Program-made: the position numbers and the translations under genes | Notes under the pieces: generated by a model | Databases searched by the model: none | Seen by the model: only the letters and a program-made list of their open reading frames with translations | What the model was told of the DNA's origin: nothing | Origin: Rhynochetos jubatus | Lineage: Eukaryota > Chordata > Aves > Eurypygiformes > Rhynochetidae | Direction of reading: 5' to 3' | DNA: 64,000 nucleotides | Assembly (NCBI GenBank): GCA_027574665.1 | Contig: CM050650.1 | Location: forward strand, 101,529,086 to 101,593,085 | Shown here: positions 47,901-61,904 of the stretch, piece after piece | Layout of the letters: every line of letters starts with the position of its first letter | Numbering within the stretch: position 1 is the first letter of the stretch

Positions 47901-50900
47901 ATATTTAAATAAGTGTTCTCCCATGGGATGTTTTAGGTAATAATTAAGTATAATTTCTTCATCTTAAATTCCCAAATTAACTTTTTCATTTTTTTCTCTG
48001 TGTAGAAACATGAGTTATATGTATATGTCTTTGCTTTAAAACCCTTTGGTTTCCTCTAAAAGACACTTCAGAGGATTGTGCTTTGCAGCTGCTAATTCTT
48101 TATGAGGGTGCTTATGTGTAAGATCCCATAAAGTTTCAGCTTACCATTTCCCCTGTTCCTATTCTATGCAAAGCTGCTCTGAGTTATTTTTGTGTTGCAT
48201 TATCATCCATATAGAGCTTATATTCCTCTACTTTTAGAAGGCCTGTATTTTTCAATTTCATTATTTCGTTATCATCCACACATTTGTGAAGTGGCTAATG
48301 GAAATACATAGATTTTAAAAATATTTGCTGCTCCCTAATGTTAAAAATGAAATAATACTTGCCTAGATGTGAAGCATTTGTATAAATAAATTAAAGAAGT
48401 TCCAGGGACTTGGAAGGTGCTTGATCCCATTTTTTCTAAGGGGACAAGTTGCCCCTGTTTTACCATGCAAGATGAAAGGCTTTTTTAAAATTTATTTTAA
48501 ATTTATTTACAGCTTGTGATGAAGGTGCATGCTTTACTTTTCTCTCCCTGTTTTGGTCCTTGTAACAAACTCTGTTGAAATGAGTCCATGAAGACCTCCT
48601 AAAACTCTCAAAGACTTAACCTCTCTCTGTTTGTCTCAAGGCCTTTCATCATCCTTAACCAGCCTCTAGTGCAGGATGCTCTTACCCACCCTGGATCCAT
48701 TTTCATAACCAACTGCATCCTGTTCAGTGACAGTCCTCAAAACCATGAGAATCCCAGTTTGGCAGTGTCTTTATTTCAGTCCAGGAAACTAGTGCTCCCA
48801 TTAGCTGCCCTGTATGACACCTGTGGTATACATCGCACTTGTATGCTTGAGGATTAGTATACTTGAGGATAGTGGATTGAAGGGATTTTTGTCTGGGGCC
48901 TTGCTTTTGGAATTCTCTGGGAAAATTCACCACAGCAAAGTGTGGCTAGCGTAGCAATACAGAACAGTGCTTTTAATTATTACTACTGTTATTATTATTC
49001 AAGAGGAAATCCTGGTATAATTGTTTAGAGTGTTTATTATAGGTATTCTTTGGCTTGCAGCTCATTTCTGTCTAAAGATGCATGTTGACCATTAATTCCT
49101 GTAAATACTCTGCATGCGGGTTTATCCAGATGACTATCTGCAGTGTCTTATTCTTTAAAAGACAGTATTTTCTCAAACTTGTGTCTTTTAACTATTCTTT
49201 TGGAGGAGAACCAAAAAAGTGAGACTGAAACTGTGGTGTCAGAGTACAGAAATACTGCTTATGTATTAATCACCAAAATAATAATATTTGTTATATTTAA
49301 TGCCATATGCATGATATTAGATACAATATATCTGTAAAGTGTACGTTTTATTAACAGTGTAATTTCACAGGAATTTAAAGAAACATGAAACATACTTTCA
49401 GGTCTTTATGTTTCTTTTTTTTTATTCTTTTTACATTTAGAACTAAGTTCTGCTACCTTAATTAATAAAAAAACCTAAAAAAAGCTAAATGCAAGTTTTC
49501 TTTGGCCAGAGGAACCCTTCTGTAAACTTTCATATTATTGAATTTAACAGAAAATGTTCCCTTGAAGATTTGCTCATTCCTCTGTGCTGATATGAATTGA
49601 GGAAATGAATGAGCCCGAGGGAAACAGAAGTCACAGAGTAAAGCTTCACAACCACCGTGTGAAAATGTAGACAATACAGAAGACTCATTACTATATATAA
49701 ACCAGAACCAATTACTAGAGGACATTTTATACTAGTTTTGGGCAATTGCATTAGAAAGTCTGTGTAACAAGATGTTGTGACTTTTACAGTAATGAAGGGC
49801 ATAAGGAGATTCTAATTATGGTGTCTGGTCTGAACAATTAATCTAAGTTTTAAAAATCTGAGGTGTTTGAAGTAAGTGTGACTGCAGCCTCTAGTCATTC
49901 AGACAAGAAGGTGACTAAATGTTTTTTGTTAAAAAAAATGTTATGAATGCTACTGCATTTCATTATTGAGTCTGTGAAATACCATATGTGTTCAGGAGGA
50001 CTTGTTACCTCTCTGTAAGTACATCAATTGTTTTACTAAATGGATTCTCCAATGATGCATAATTCTAATTATAAGCTCTGTGCCCTTGCATCTCCTCTTC
50101 TTTATCATCAGACCACAACATTCTTGCACAGAAGGGCTCATTCTACAGGCACGATAAAATGATCATAATTATCCAGTACAAGTTTTTAAAATTTTTAAAA
50201 TACTATTTGAAGAGCGGTGTTTTCTGGGTAAGGGTATGCCACAAATGTCCACTGCAGTTTGCATCCTGTCGGGCTGAACGGAATGCCTCTCCTGCTCCAC
50301 TGACACGATCACCACTGACTCATGGGAATGTAAAAATCCACATTCAGACGTTGCACGTTCGGGTTTTTTAACCTTGAACTAAATCCTGCCCTAATGTGTT
50401 TTACCAACACCATCATTTCTTTTTCTTCCCCTAAGAATATTCCCTGTCGGCCACCATGCTGTGTCAGTGTCATTTCTTACTGCTAATGAAGGTATGAACT
50501 AAAATCTGGAGTTTTTTATGAGAGAAATATAAAGGGCATTAACAGCATGCAAGCAAAATGACTTTCATGAAATTTGTAGAAATTTAATAACCTTCTCCCA
50601 CACACACTTCTTTATCAAATTTAGCTATCACATTTAGCTGACACTTCTCAGAGGAGTATTCCAGACAAACAGACAAGCATAATTTTATGTGCTTCATTTT
50701 CTTAGGAAATCAACTTAAACATATTGTTCTCATTTCTTTACTTTTCTTATCTATTATCCCCACTTTCCATTTCTGCCTGACAAGTAGGTATTATATATTC
50801 ATGTATGCTGTTATGCCGTTATTTTGCTAAAACGTTCACAGATTTGTAACCATTCCTCTTCAGTAAATCTCACTGAGAGCAACTGATCTTGGGAAACAAA

Positions 50901-51769
50901 TACATCCACTCACCTTGCTGAAAATGTTTATGCTGTATTAATTCATATTAGATAGGATATAATAAACATTTGCTGCTTTTGCTAGTTAATTTTTTTTAGC
51001 TATGTATCATTCAACAGAAGCTCAGGCTCCTGTTATTTTTAAAATCAAATAGGTTGTATCCAACTTGAGCATAAGGAACGTAACTCAGAGCAGCAGGACA
51101 GGAACTATTTAACCTGTTATTTCTAGGAAGTTCCAGTAAAACTGGACTTGTCAGACTTCATAAATATTTTTTTTTTTATGTGTTCACTTCAAGCATTTCC
51201 TCTTACTTGGTGCTACAGGTTTATTTCTTTTAATTCTTATTGGCTATGCAAATCACTTTTGTATATTTATTTCAACTCTGCATCAATAATATAGGAATGG
51301 TTACGTTATTATCACAGCTAATTTTCTTGTAAGTGACTTATCAAAAACTTGATACTGAGTCAGTCCTGGTACTTGTCTATATATTCCAGGCAAGCAAGTT
51401 ATCAATTCCCAAATTAATTATAACATCTTTCCGGTAAAAGGTATATACCCTTAATTCAGATGCTTATACCAAACAGCAAAACTCCTAGTAAGCTAGGCCT
51501 CGCCTAAGCCTAATTTTCTTTACTTGTATATCTGTAAGGTTAAATATTCCGTAGGGTCAACATTACCATTTCAGCCCACAGTTTGAGGTCTGTTTTTAAT
51601 AGCATAGTGCAATGGGCTTTTTTCAGTGCATCAGTAAACACTGGGTAAAGAAGGATCAGAATCGTTTAATAATTGTGTTGGAACATTTACATATAATTAT
51701 TTGACATCTCATTTTAACTTATTTTTTTAGAATTTAAGTCTAATTACAAATTTGTCAGGGCCCTGAAGT

Positions 51770-52190
51770 CACCATTTGCCCTTACTGGCTCTGGCCAGCC
51801 TCACCAGCACAGCCTATGGGACCAGGAGTGCTGTTTCAGCTCAGCCTGGAGACATCAGTTTCTGTTCAAGCTACATTTTAGGTGTGCTGGTCTCCAGACT
51901 TTTTCCTAACTCATTTCCCATGGCCCTAGGACCTGTGCTGTTGGAGGTCTGTCTCCTAAATGGGCCTTTTTGGACATAAATTGCAGCTTATGTCCAGCCC
52001 TGCCTCTGGCGCTGACTCACTGATGGACTTTGAACCCACACGGTAGCCTTGTCTCCAGCCCTGTCTTTGGCCCCATCGCCTTTTTGCAGAAGCTGGCCCT
52101 TGCTGCTCCCTAACACAGTTATAGTGTTATAAACTGCATGGGTCTGGTTGATGCTGTAGGGGCTACCAGGCTGCATCTTTAGTGTCTTGT
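51770..52190. repeat. GC-richer block with internal imperfect repeat, possibly an unrecognised repeat
   Basis: The block is richer in C and G than its surroundings and contains two related phrases about 60 bp apart: TGTCCAGCCCTGCCTCTGGC (51991-52010) and TGTCTCCAGCCCTGTCTTTG (from 52050). Such wording is common in old retrovirus-derived repeats, but I cannot name a family and see no LTR ends. The open frames on both strands (67 and 62 codons) have no recognisable motif. Confidence 0.3.
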
Positions 52191-52780
52191 CACACTTCCT
52201 AGAAGGACAAGATTTCTGATGGCTAAACTGTCTGGCATTTATTTTAGCTAGTTAAGAAACAGCAACTGGGATGGGTCTCAGCACTTTCCAGTGCGTACCC
52301 TCAGATCCATAGGAATCCAGGACCCATCTGCCCTAGTACATCGTATATCTTCTAAGGCATAAAAGTCTCTACCTTATGTGCCAACCATGCATTTACACCT
52401 TCATGATGATGTACTTCTTCAAAAAGTCTGTTACGTTGACAATTTACAGTCAGAGATTTCTGGTTTATTTGGCTGTCCACGTCAGTACCCAAAGTCTTCA
52501 CAAGTACTGGATATCTGGAAGAATTTTCCTTGCACTAAACTGGAATCCTAAGAGATTCCGACTATAAGAGAACTATGTATGTGGCCAAGAATAGCTGTTG
52601 AGGCTGTGAACGAGCACCCATACCCTCTCAGCTCTTTGGCTTTCAAAGACAGCATGTTTAGTCCCTTTCTCCAGCGTGGCTAATCAGACCAGGATTTTCA
52701 GGTGACCCAAGCAGTGTAGAAATTGGATGTGTGAGATCTCTGGGCCAACAACAGCCAATGACAGAGTGCCTTGTCAACTA

Positions 52781-53207
52781 GTACACCTCTCCTACAAAGA
52801 AAGGCTGAGAGAATTGGGCTTGTTCAGCCTGGAGAAGAGAAGGCTTTGGGGAGACCTTATAGCACCTTCCAGTACCTGAAGGGGGCCTACAAGGAAGCTG
52901 GAGGGGACTTTTTACAAGGACCTGCAGTGACAGGACAAGGGGTAATGGGTTTAAACTGAAAGCAGGGAGATTTAGATTGGATATCAGGAAGAAATTCTTC
53001 CCAGAGAGGGTGGTGAGGCACTGGAACAGTTTGCCCAGAGAAGCTGTGGGTGCCCCATCCCTGGAAGTGTCCAAGGCCAGGCTGGATGAGGCTTTGAGCA
53101 ACCTGGTCTAGTGGAGGGTGTCCCTGCCCATGGCTGGGGGGTTGGAACTAGATGGTCTTTAAAGTTCCATCCAACCCAAACCACTCTATGATTCTATCAT
53201 TCTATGA
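52781..53207 (+). mobile_element. CR1 LINE, 0.43 kb 5'-truncated copy
   Basis: Plus-strand CR1 starting in the last part of ORF2; translation gives [19 protein letters not shown], the conserved ORF2 C-terminal signature. It continues through AGATTTAGATTGGATATCAG, GCCAGGCTGGATGAGGCT and CTGGTCTAGTGGAGG to the tail TATGATTCTATCATTCTATG. The 3' end is complete. Because ORF2 is cut to a short stub, it codes for nothing. Confidence 0.96.
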
Positions 53208-56200
53208 AAATACGTGTGACTTTGCCCTTAGTATGTCTCTTGGCAGATACCATATACGCATCAGAAACTGAACTTAGAAGTGGCTGGATTCTTTAAAAAT
53301 TCATAGTCCCGCCCCAGAATGGAGAATCCAAGATGCCATCCTGTTGCCTCTCACACACTTTGCTACAAATCTGAATGATTTCCTATATGATACCTGCCAA
53401 CTCTTGATTTCCATGTGTGAACCGTTTTCTTTGTGCGGGGTGAGCCTTATGTGTTTTTCTCTAACTGGTTACTTGAGTGCCCAAAGGAAAAATAACCAGC
53501 CCTGATTTCAAAACCAAAGTGAGCTGTTGCTTTCTTAGTGGAATTCAGTGTTGGTTTAAGCTGGGTGTTGTTATATGTACCATGACTAATTAATTTAAAG
53601 GGCTCTTGTGGAGAGCTGTGTGTAGAAATGTGTTTCTTGATGTTGGCTGACGTGACTCTTTGATTCAAGTAGTTTTAAGTCTGCTTTCCAATGGGTGTGT
53701 GATTTTAGAGCGTTCCAGCATGATCCAGATGGTGTCCTCTCTGCTAAATCCTCAGGATAATTAGTAGATGACTGAAAGGCCGTGAAGCATGGAAGCTGGC
53801 TCAGAAGTCTGTTCTCTTTGTAATTGTGAGGGATAAGAACAAACTCGTAATTCTGGACAAATTAAAGAGTTTTGGAGAGGAAATAAAATGTATGGGTTTT
53901 GAGCATGACCTCTCTGAAGAAACTGTCTTAGCTCCCTGCTTTGTGAGACTCATACATCATCCCATATATACAAAAAAATTAAACAAACCCCGATATTCTA
54001 CCTTATGTCTCTAGGTGAGACATGAATTCCAAGAAGTAGCTGTTGACACCCTTAGGTGGAGCACCAAAATGAAAAGGCCTGGTGGTGTATTACCTGGTGG
54101 TGTGGCTGCCATATAAAGGTACAAAATGATCTTGCAAGAGTGACGGCAAAGTTTGTGAGCCCAGAATTTCAAGTCTTCTTCTTTCTGTCATGAAGTTTTC
54201 TTATGGGAAGTATTAACATTTGTCAGAACCCTTTGCACGCAGCGTAGGGATGGGGCAAGAGCTAGGAGTGCCTTCCTTGCCAGGGGGGCTGAAAGGCCCA
54301 GTTGAATGCTCAAGGATAACCCATCTATATTGCAAAGACTGCAATCACAGCCCTCTGGAAACACTCAGGACAGACACCATGAGTAGGAATAGAGCGTTGC
54401 CAGAGGCTGCACTGCTGCTTCTGGTGAAACAGTCTGTACATCAACCTTTGTCTCTGTGTTAGTGATGCGTTATCTTCAAATTCCCTAGAACATCCTATAG
54501 TGTACATACACTGAGTCACTACAAAATGTTAAACAAATAATTGTTAAAATAATTAATATTTTAGAGAGATTTTATTTCTTCCAGTACTGTATACACCAAT
54601 TATTTCCAGTATTTTCCACATGTAATTCTTTCTCATAAGAAGTTATCTTTACTACACAAAATGAAATTATTTAATGAAAAAAATACCTTAAAACTTTTAT
54701 TTTCTTCTACATCTTCTAAAGTCTACTAAGGTTTGCCATTTGTAGCCCTTAAACATATAAAGGTACACCATTGCCCACTGGCCTCTTGCTGGAGATCAGC
54801 AATGTTGCAGTAAGCCTTTCCCAAAGCAAAAGCTGTAATGTCAGTCAGTAACATATTTCTTTTGGCTGTTAAACAATGCAGGTTCACTGACATATTTTTG
54901 GCTGCCATTTTTCCCCTTGGAAGTAATACGCTCTGAAGAACATCCTTTATACCAGATATATTAAAATGAAGGAGCCTTCTGTCTTATCCACTACCAGGCA
55001 AAAACTGCATAACCACAATAACCAAATCAAATACTCACTTTAATCTGTATATTTTCACTTAATAATTTCTTTATTACAGATGCAAGTTCTGCTGAGAGTA
55101 GTTAGAAACTGGCTATGATCAAACTCTGTATAACAGTAACACATTTCCTTTGCTAACAACATTATTGGAATAAATTTATTGGAATGAAATTTATTTCAAA
55201 TAAAGATATCTTCAAGGTGTGTTTCCATGCTGAGTCTAGTTCTGCTGTGATTAAAAAAGCCTCGGTATGTATACAGTAGGAAAATTAAACCTTATTGAAA
55301 GATATGAAATGGACTTTCTTATTATGCTTCTGGATCTCTTTAATTTCATTCACTGAAGCATGGACAGAAAATAATTGGTAGTATTTAAAAGCCCAAAGTG
55401 TTTCATTCATCATCACCTTTGCATTTCTAATTTTCACTGAATCTGGTGTTGCCATATTTTAGCGATAGCAGCTAATGATAACTATTTTAACCTTATTGGC
55501 TGGATTTATTTTTTGATCTACAGTATGCCTAACATGTCTTTGTTTTTTTGTGAATTGTTTTGCTGTGCACACAGAGCTTGTTGGCAAAAGGTACAAACTT
55601 ACATCCTTACACTTACTAGCTACCAGCATCTCACGTCGAGAGTGCAGTTTGCCAGTGTGTCTAGTCACAACAGGTCTAAGAGTGTGTGACAGGAAAGACT
55701 TCAGCTTGTGCAATCAGGAAGATAACTTGCATTCAAAAGGTTACAGTCTGGGGGTCCTGTGGAATATACTGCACAACCAACACTGCATACTTCTATAGCA
55801 TAATTGCCATAGTGTAACAACACCCATCGTACTTGTCTTACAGTTTAATTCCTAGATAGTTGTCTTTGGCTTCTACAAATGCAATACATGTGTTCAGTGA
55901 AATAGTTGTCTTGGATATGAATTAGAAAATTTATCACTGAACAATATTGTTAGTTTTATGTTGCTACTTTAGAAAGTGTAGTAGTTATGAGAAAAGAGGA
56001 ACAGAATAATATCACATCTGATGTTGAAATCAAGTATAATTAATATTTCAAAAGAGAATAAAAATTATGTACATTATTAAGTTTTAGATTTAAAATATAA
56101 AATACACACACTAGAGACTAGCATAATAATGTCTTAAATGCTGTGACCTAATTATTGGTATGGTATGTATGCCTTAATTTGTTAAACAGAAATTCAAAGG

Positions 56201-57097
56201 GCTGACAGGTCAAGAAATTGAAAAAAACACAAATCTGTGTTTTCACTGGCAAAGGCAGCTCTTGAATGTATAGGCTGTTAGTTTTCCAGCAGAACCCATG
56301 AAATATTTCTAATCTGGTGAAATACTGCTTTTCTGAGAGGTCACACAGGAGATTTTGTTACATGAAATAACATTTAAATACTTATCTGTGCAGCTTAAAT
56401 TTCCAGGTATTTTGTAAACTATAAGATGAGTTATTTTGCCATTCTGTTTTCTGGCTGTGTGTCTTTACCTTATTCAAGTTAAATAGAAGTGGCCTCTCTA
56501 TGGAATAGATAAAAGAGTAATCAGTCAAGATAGCGCTCTCTCTCCCAAGTCATCTCTCCCTGTCTCCATCCTCTCTCTCACTCCCTCTCTCTATTCAGAG
56601 GCAAAAATACCCCAGCACAAACCAAACCATCATTAAAACCCCCATCATTAAAAATCATTATTTACTGTCACATAAATAAGAGCCAGTTTTGACACTACTG
56701 AACGCTGTCAACTCTCCCAGTGGAAGACATCTTCTAGTGATCAAGATAACAAAAACTTCATAGAAATTTCCTTACGCTACTTTAAATAGTAAAGTAAATT
56801 TAACCATCCCTTACCTGCAGAATCAGTTACATTATTGTTGTTGATGTGTCAAATATAGAACTTTTCAAAGAGCATAAGAGCCAGGCATACATCTTACTAA
56901 ATTTTCAGGTATTTCATAGAACCTTGTTACAATGCACAGAGTTTTGAAAAATTGCTTAGAAGGCTTATCTATAAATCTGCAATATATCCAGAACTTAGAC
57001 TGTGTCTAAGAACTTAATTTTCTAATTCAAACCTACTGAACCAAAGAAGAGACTATATTAACATTGATATAGGCAAAGAATACAGGCTGCAGCAGAT
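53208..57097. other. Unique AT-rich DNA
   Basis: Contains a CT-rich tract (56534-56596). A 62-codon open frame (53826-54014, +) and others up to 84 codons have no motif. No gene or transposon supported. Confidence 0.6.
56534..56596. repeat. CT-rich pyrimidine microsatellite
   Basis: About 60 bp of CTCTCT, CCCT and TCTC units with scattered A and G. It is an ordinary degenerate CT repeat. Confidence 0.8.
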
Positions 57098-57469
57098 TTA
57101 GGCTCCAGGGAGACCTTATTGCAGCCTTCCAGTACCTGAAGAGACTTACAGGAATGCTGGAGGAAGACTTCTTACAAGGGCAGGTAGCGATACATCAAGG
57201 GGTAACAGGTTTAACATGAAAGAGGGCAGATTTAGATTGGATATCAGGAAGAAGTTCTTCATGGAGAGGGTGGGGAGGCACTGGCACAGGTTGCCCAGAG
57301 AAGCTGTGGGTGCCCCATCCCTGGGAGTGTTCAAGGCCAGGCTGGATGAGGCTCTGAGCAACCTGGTCTAGTGGAGGGTGTCCCTGCCCATGGCAGGGGG
57401 GTTGGAACTAGGTGGTCTTTAGGGTCCCTTCCAACCCAAACCATTCTAAGATTCTGTGATTCTATGATA
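57098..57469 (+). mobile_element. CR1 LINE, 0.37 kb 5'-truncated copy
   Basis: Plus-strand CR1 starting at GGCTCCAGGGAGACCTTATT, in the last codons of ORF2, then AGATTTAGATTGGATATCAG, GGCCAGGCTGGATGAGGCTC, TGGTCTAGTGGAGGGTGTCC, GGGGGGTTGGAACTAGGTGG and the tail AAGATTCTGTGATTCTATGA. It shares the body type of the 52.8 kb copy. It is non-coding. Confidence 0.96.
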
Positions 57470-60400
57470 CCTATGCAATTGCTGCCTGAACACAATACAC
57501 AAAATTTAAGTCTTCTTGTCTGACCTGAAAATCTGTCATACATAGAGCTATAGTTCAAATTAGCCCACGTAATCTGGTCTGATATTTTTATACTTCACGA
57601 TGCCAACTTCCTAAATTGAGAGCCTATGTTCTGTTTACAGCCAACGGGACTGATTCATTTGCTTATGAAAGCCATCAGAGGGTGATCACCTCTACCTGAA
57701 TTTAGACCTGAAGGAATGCTCTCTCAATTTTTCAGTTTCTTACTTTTCCCTATAAAATGTATAGATATCCATCTCCCCTCATTTTACATGTTGAAGCTTC
57801 ACCACTACACAGCAAGGAATGAGGTGTTTGTGGGTCCACAGCCTTTTGTAAATGACACAGTTACTGTGTACTGACCAGTCATTATTTACAATAAACTCTG
57901 TGAACTGGCAATCTGGGGCTCTAACCCTTACTTCAGCATTACTGTAGATTATTGTTTGGTGTCCAATCTCTTTTCATATGAAGATATACAGGAGGAACTC
58001 TTCAAGCTGTGAATGTAAGCCACTTGCTGCCAGATGGGGTACTAGCCTCAGGGTTAGAGCAGAAAAGATGGGCGTTAATTTTCTGGCTAATTCTCTGTAA
58101 TGCTCATAGGGAGTGGGGGTTTCTGGGTTCCTGTGTTGAGGAATGCTGATGAATTTTACATGAAACAGTAGCTGTATAATGTAGATACGATTTGTCTGGA
58201 GGAAAGGATGGAAGCCAGGATCCCTTCAGCTAGCTGGCTTGCTCCAGTGGTTACTGGCATGCAAAACCAGGCATCTTCAGATCCATTCTGAGCAGTGGTA
58301 CAGTTTTATCTGGAAGCACTAAACAATATTTCTGAGTAGTTGAGGAATTTGTTGATATGGTTCTAAGAAAGAGAAGAACTGGGTTTAAAATACCAAAGGC
58401 AGAAGAAAGACAGGTCTCACACCAAGACTTGAGTTATTCAGTATATCACTAGGCTCCTATAGAAACAGTCATTCTATAAGAAATATATTCTTTACAGGAG
58501 ATTTTGGCATCTAATTTAGTTACTTAAGTGGAAAGGATATCCTTTCAGAGTGACTCATCTTGTCACACGACACTGCAGCTATCCTAGGCTATGAGAAGGT
58601 TTTGGACTGGGAATCCTTAGTAGAAAGCTATACTAGTCTGCAGTAAGTTATTTAAGGTATGATCAACCTTTCCCAGATTGTTAATTTACTGCACTGTTTT
58701 CTGTCATCTTCAGGTTGGAGGCATTTAGCATTCACTGTGCTGTGCATAAGAACCTTGGTTGCCTAATGCAGCTGATTTTTGCCTTAGTGAAGTACCAAAT
58801 GCGGTCAAATGCCCTTTAAGTGAGTTCATATTTTACCTAAAAACTCCTTAGGACACTGCTTCTTTACCCCTATTGAAATGTTTAGGTGTTGTGAACTACT
58901 CAGTAAATTGAGGGCACTAAAAGACGATTCCTGCATTAGCAAGTGATGAGGTGCAACAGGGGCAAACGCTAGACACAGATGGCTCCTGCTGAGAGTCCTG
59001 CACCTCTGTATTGTACAGGGTCAGGGGCTTTGTTCCAGGTTAGATGTGGCCTGGCTCCTGGGCAAAAAGCCTCTTCTGAGTAAGACACAGAGTTCACTGA
59101 AGACAAAAAGTGTTGTGTGCACAGTGGATGACTCAGTGATGGCATTGCTAACAGGCGGGTTTTTAACCTAATGCCCCCTTGAAGCACTGGGAATATCTAG
59201 TTCATGTACATCAAAACTGCTCAGCGATCCAAACCTGCACAGGGTAAGTGGCGACAGTGACAGGCTCACAGCAAAATCACACTGTTTCTCTGACCCAATT
59301 TGCTAATACAGCCAGTGACATAAAACACAGCTGGGCAGCATCACATTCCTCACCAAATGCTAATGCATTTGCTTCTAAATCTTGGGGATGCTGGTACCTC
59401 AGAGAAAAGTGAAATCCACCGTGCTGTAAAATACATAGAAAGTTACTGGGAAACACAGTTTTATAATCTATACATAGATCTGTTCACACTCTGAAAAGTT
59501 AAACAGATGAGCTTTATCTTTGTTTGTGGATTGTGTACCATCCACACAGATTATTGGTCTATCTCATATTTGTTAAAATTTCTTTATACAAGAGCTGCAT
59601 AGTATATCTAATCACAGATATGTCAACATTCATAATGGATCCAGATTCCAAGGCATCTCATATTATGACAGCTTTTGACTGAAAATATTGTGTCATTTTG
59701 ATTTGAAAACTATATATGCATCTGTTTAAATCTACTCACAGCTTATTTTCAGTGGAGATAAGGTATCAGGGTTCAGTTGTAAGAGTGCTAATCTGTAATT
59801 GTTCTTAATATACCACTCACTGAAACCAGTACTGGTTATCAAGCAGAAGCAGATGCTTTTGCTGTAAGTCCATATAAATAATAAAATGACAATATTCTAA
59901 AAAATAACTCAGAAAGATCACAAGGGGAAAAATAGAAAGATCATCATAACGATAACTTGTCTGAAAATTAATTATGAATTAAGATTCAGTGGCTCAGCCA
60001 CCTACACTAAATTGTGTAAAGGTCTTAATAATCAAAAGGTTAGAAAGAGAAAAACAAAGGCAGACTGTTAATATTTAACAAAGCTGCAAAACAAAGTAAG
60101 TGAAGAAATCACTATCAATTGTGAAAATTTCAGCCTTCCTGAAAATTATGCACAAATGTACAGAGGAATAATTGATGCTAAAACTTCGGAAGATTAAATG
60201 AACCTTGGTTCGTTGCTTTATTGGCAGACAAAAAATATTCAGTTTCGGTGGTAAAGGATGTTCTAATGAAAAAAAAAAATCAGTAGGACGAGCGGTATTA
60301 GCGGTGAGTTTTACAGTAAACAGCTAGGAACCTTTCCAAACCACTGCCCACAGTAAGACCCCACCACCATAATGACACCTGAATCTATGAATGAAATACC

Positions 60401-61717
60401 TCAGTCAGACACTTCGCTTTCAGAGTCAGAAAGAATGCTGAATCTTTCACATACTACTAAAGTGGGCTGAGTCTAGGTTGGTGTTCTCAACTCACATCAT
60501 AGTTAAAAAAAAAAATTCTTCTATACCATTAATTTGCAAAAGCACTCACTTTTGTCTGTCTCCCACCTGGAGTGCGTTCATGGGAGTTATTCAGAACAGG
60601 TGAAAGGATTAATGGGATAAAGTGAGTAATTTATCTCCATTGTAAAACAGAGCATGATTTTAGCAATACACTAAATAAATATTTGTGCTTTTCTATTTAT
60701 TGAGAGAGAATATTGCACCATCATGTAAAAGGGATGTCTCAGAATGAGGAGTGGTACTGACTACACTAACAAATTAAGGTCACATAAGAGATTTGAGTCT
60801 CTTGAAGAATGAGCAATTAAGGAATCTATTGGCTGGTTGATATTTACTGCTGTTCCTTTTATGTCTTGCAGACAGGAGTAGGCGAATAAAAAGAATACAA
60901 CACGGTGGTGTCTTCAGACCTACCAAAGTGCTTAAAGATTTTTTTTATGTTGTTTGTGAGGTGGGTTTTCAGTGCATGTATTAAAATAAAATCAAATCAG
61001 TACACAAGAAGAAATTAAATTAAGTAGTGCAAGTGTTCTTCTGGTGCTACTGTCTTCTTCTGGGTAGTTTTTCAAAATATTCTGCGATTCCCAAAACTTT
61101 GAAGACCTGCATTTTAAGCTTTATTAAACATCCCAAAACTAACAACTTCTAAGCGACTAGTTCAGAAAGAATAAGGCACACATTCTGGAAAAAGACTTAC
61201 AGGGTTCTTGAGGTTTATGATTGCAATTTCAGGAATGGTGAAATTGCTGCACAGGACAAAACTCCATACTGGGTGTATGAATAGGAAAACAGACTACTAT
61301 AAGCAATGTAAAATAAACCTTCCATTCTTTTGAGCACTGGAAAGACCTTTGTTCATGCATGTTTTCCAGTTTTGGATACCGTACCTCAAACTCAATATAT
61401 AGTAACTGAAGAAAAGACAGTTTAAAAAAGTAGATTGATCTTAAATTAAAGACTCAAGGCCTATATAGTCAAAAAGTGAAGTGATGCAGTAAAAAAAATA
61501 GGAAAAAAACCCCACCAGAAAATATTTGCTTGGTGGGTTTTAATTTCCATATACCATATTTACTAACACTAATCCTTGTCTATAGAAGAATGTGGCAGGA
61601 AAGTAAGGATCTAGGTAAAAGATGTGTCTAGAAAAAAAATTATCCCCTTTTTTCTCCTTGCCATCATTGACTGTGGTAATGGCTAGTGTGAACTGATGTC
61701 TACTTTGAGTTATGACA
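57470..61717. other. Unique AT-rich DNA
   Basis: No gene, recognised transposon or notable repeat. Open frames are short and without motifs. Confidence 0.6.
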
Positions 61718-61904
61718 GAGCACTGGGACAGGCTGCCCAGAGAGGTGGGGGAGTCTCCTTCCCTGGAGACTTTCCAAAGGCGCCTGGACTTGTTCCTGTG
61801 TGATCTGCTCCAGGTGACCCTGCTCTGGCAGGGGGGTTGGACTAGATGATCTCTAGAGGTCCCTTCCAACCCCTACCTCTCTGGGAATCTGTGTGGATCT
61901 GTGA
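61718..61904 (+). mobile_element. CR1 LINE, 3' tail fragment
   Basis: Plus-strand CR1 3' end: GAGCACTGGGACAGGCTGCC, GGAGTCTCCTTCCCTGGAGA, GACTTGTTCCTGTGTGATCT, GGGGGGTTGGACTAGATGAT and CCTTCCAACCCCTACC, ending in a decayed CTGGGAATCTGTGTGGATCTGTG tail. It pairs in sequence with the copy at 34909-35079. The 109-codon antisense open frame over it is a repeat artefact. Confidence 0.95.

Larger units (their letters stand above)
43337..52780. other. Long unique interval, no established gene
   Basis: Nine kilobases of mostly AT-rich unique DNA without a recognised transposon. It includes an A-rich run (43928-43953), a CpG-rich patch (44510-44930), a second, weaker CpG-containing stretch at about 45540-45720, and a GC-richer block with an internal imperfect repeat (51770-52190). 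Open frames are all below about 90 codons and unrecognised. Confidence 0.55.
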
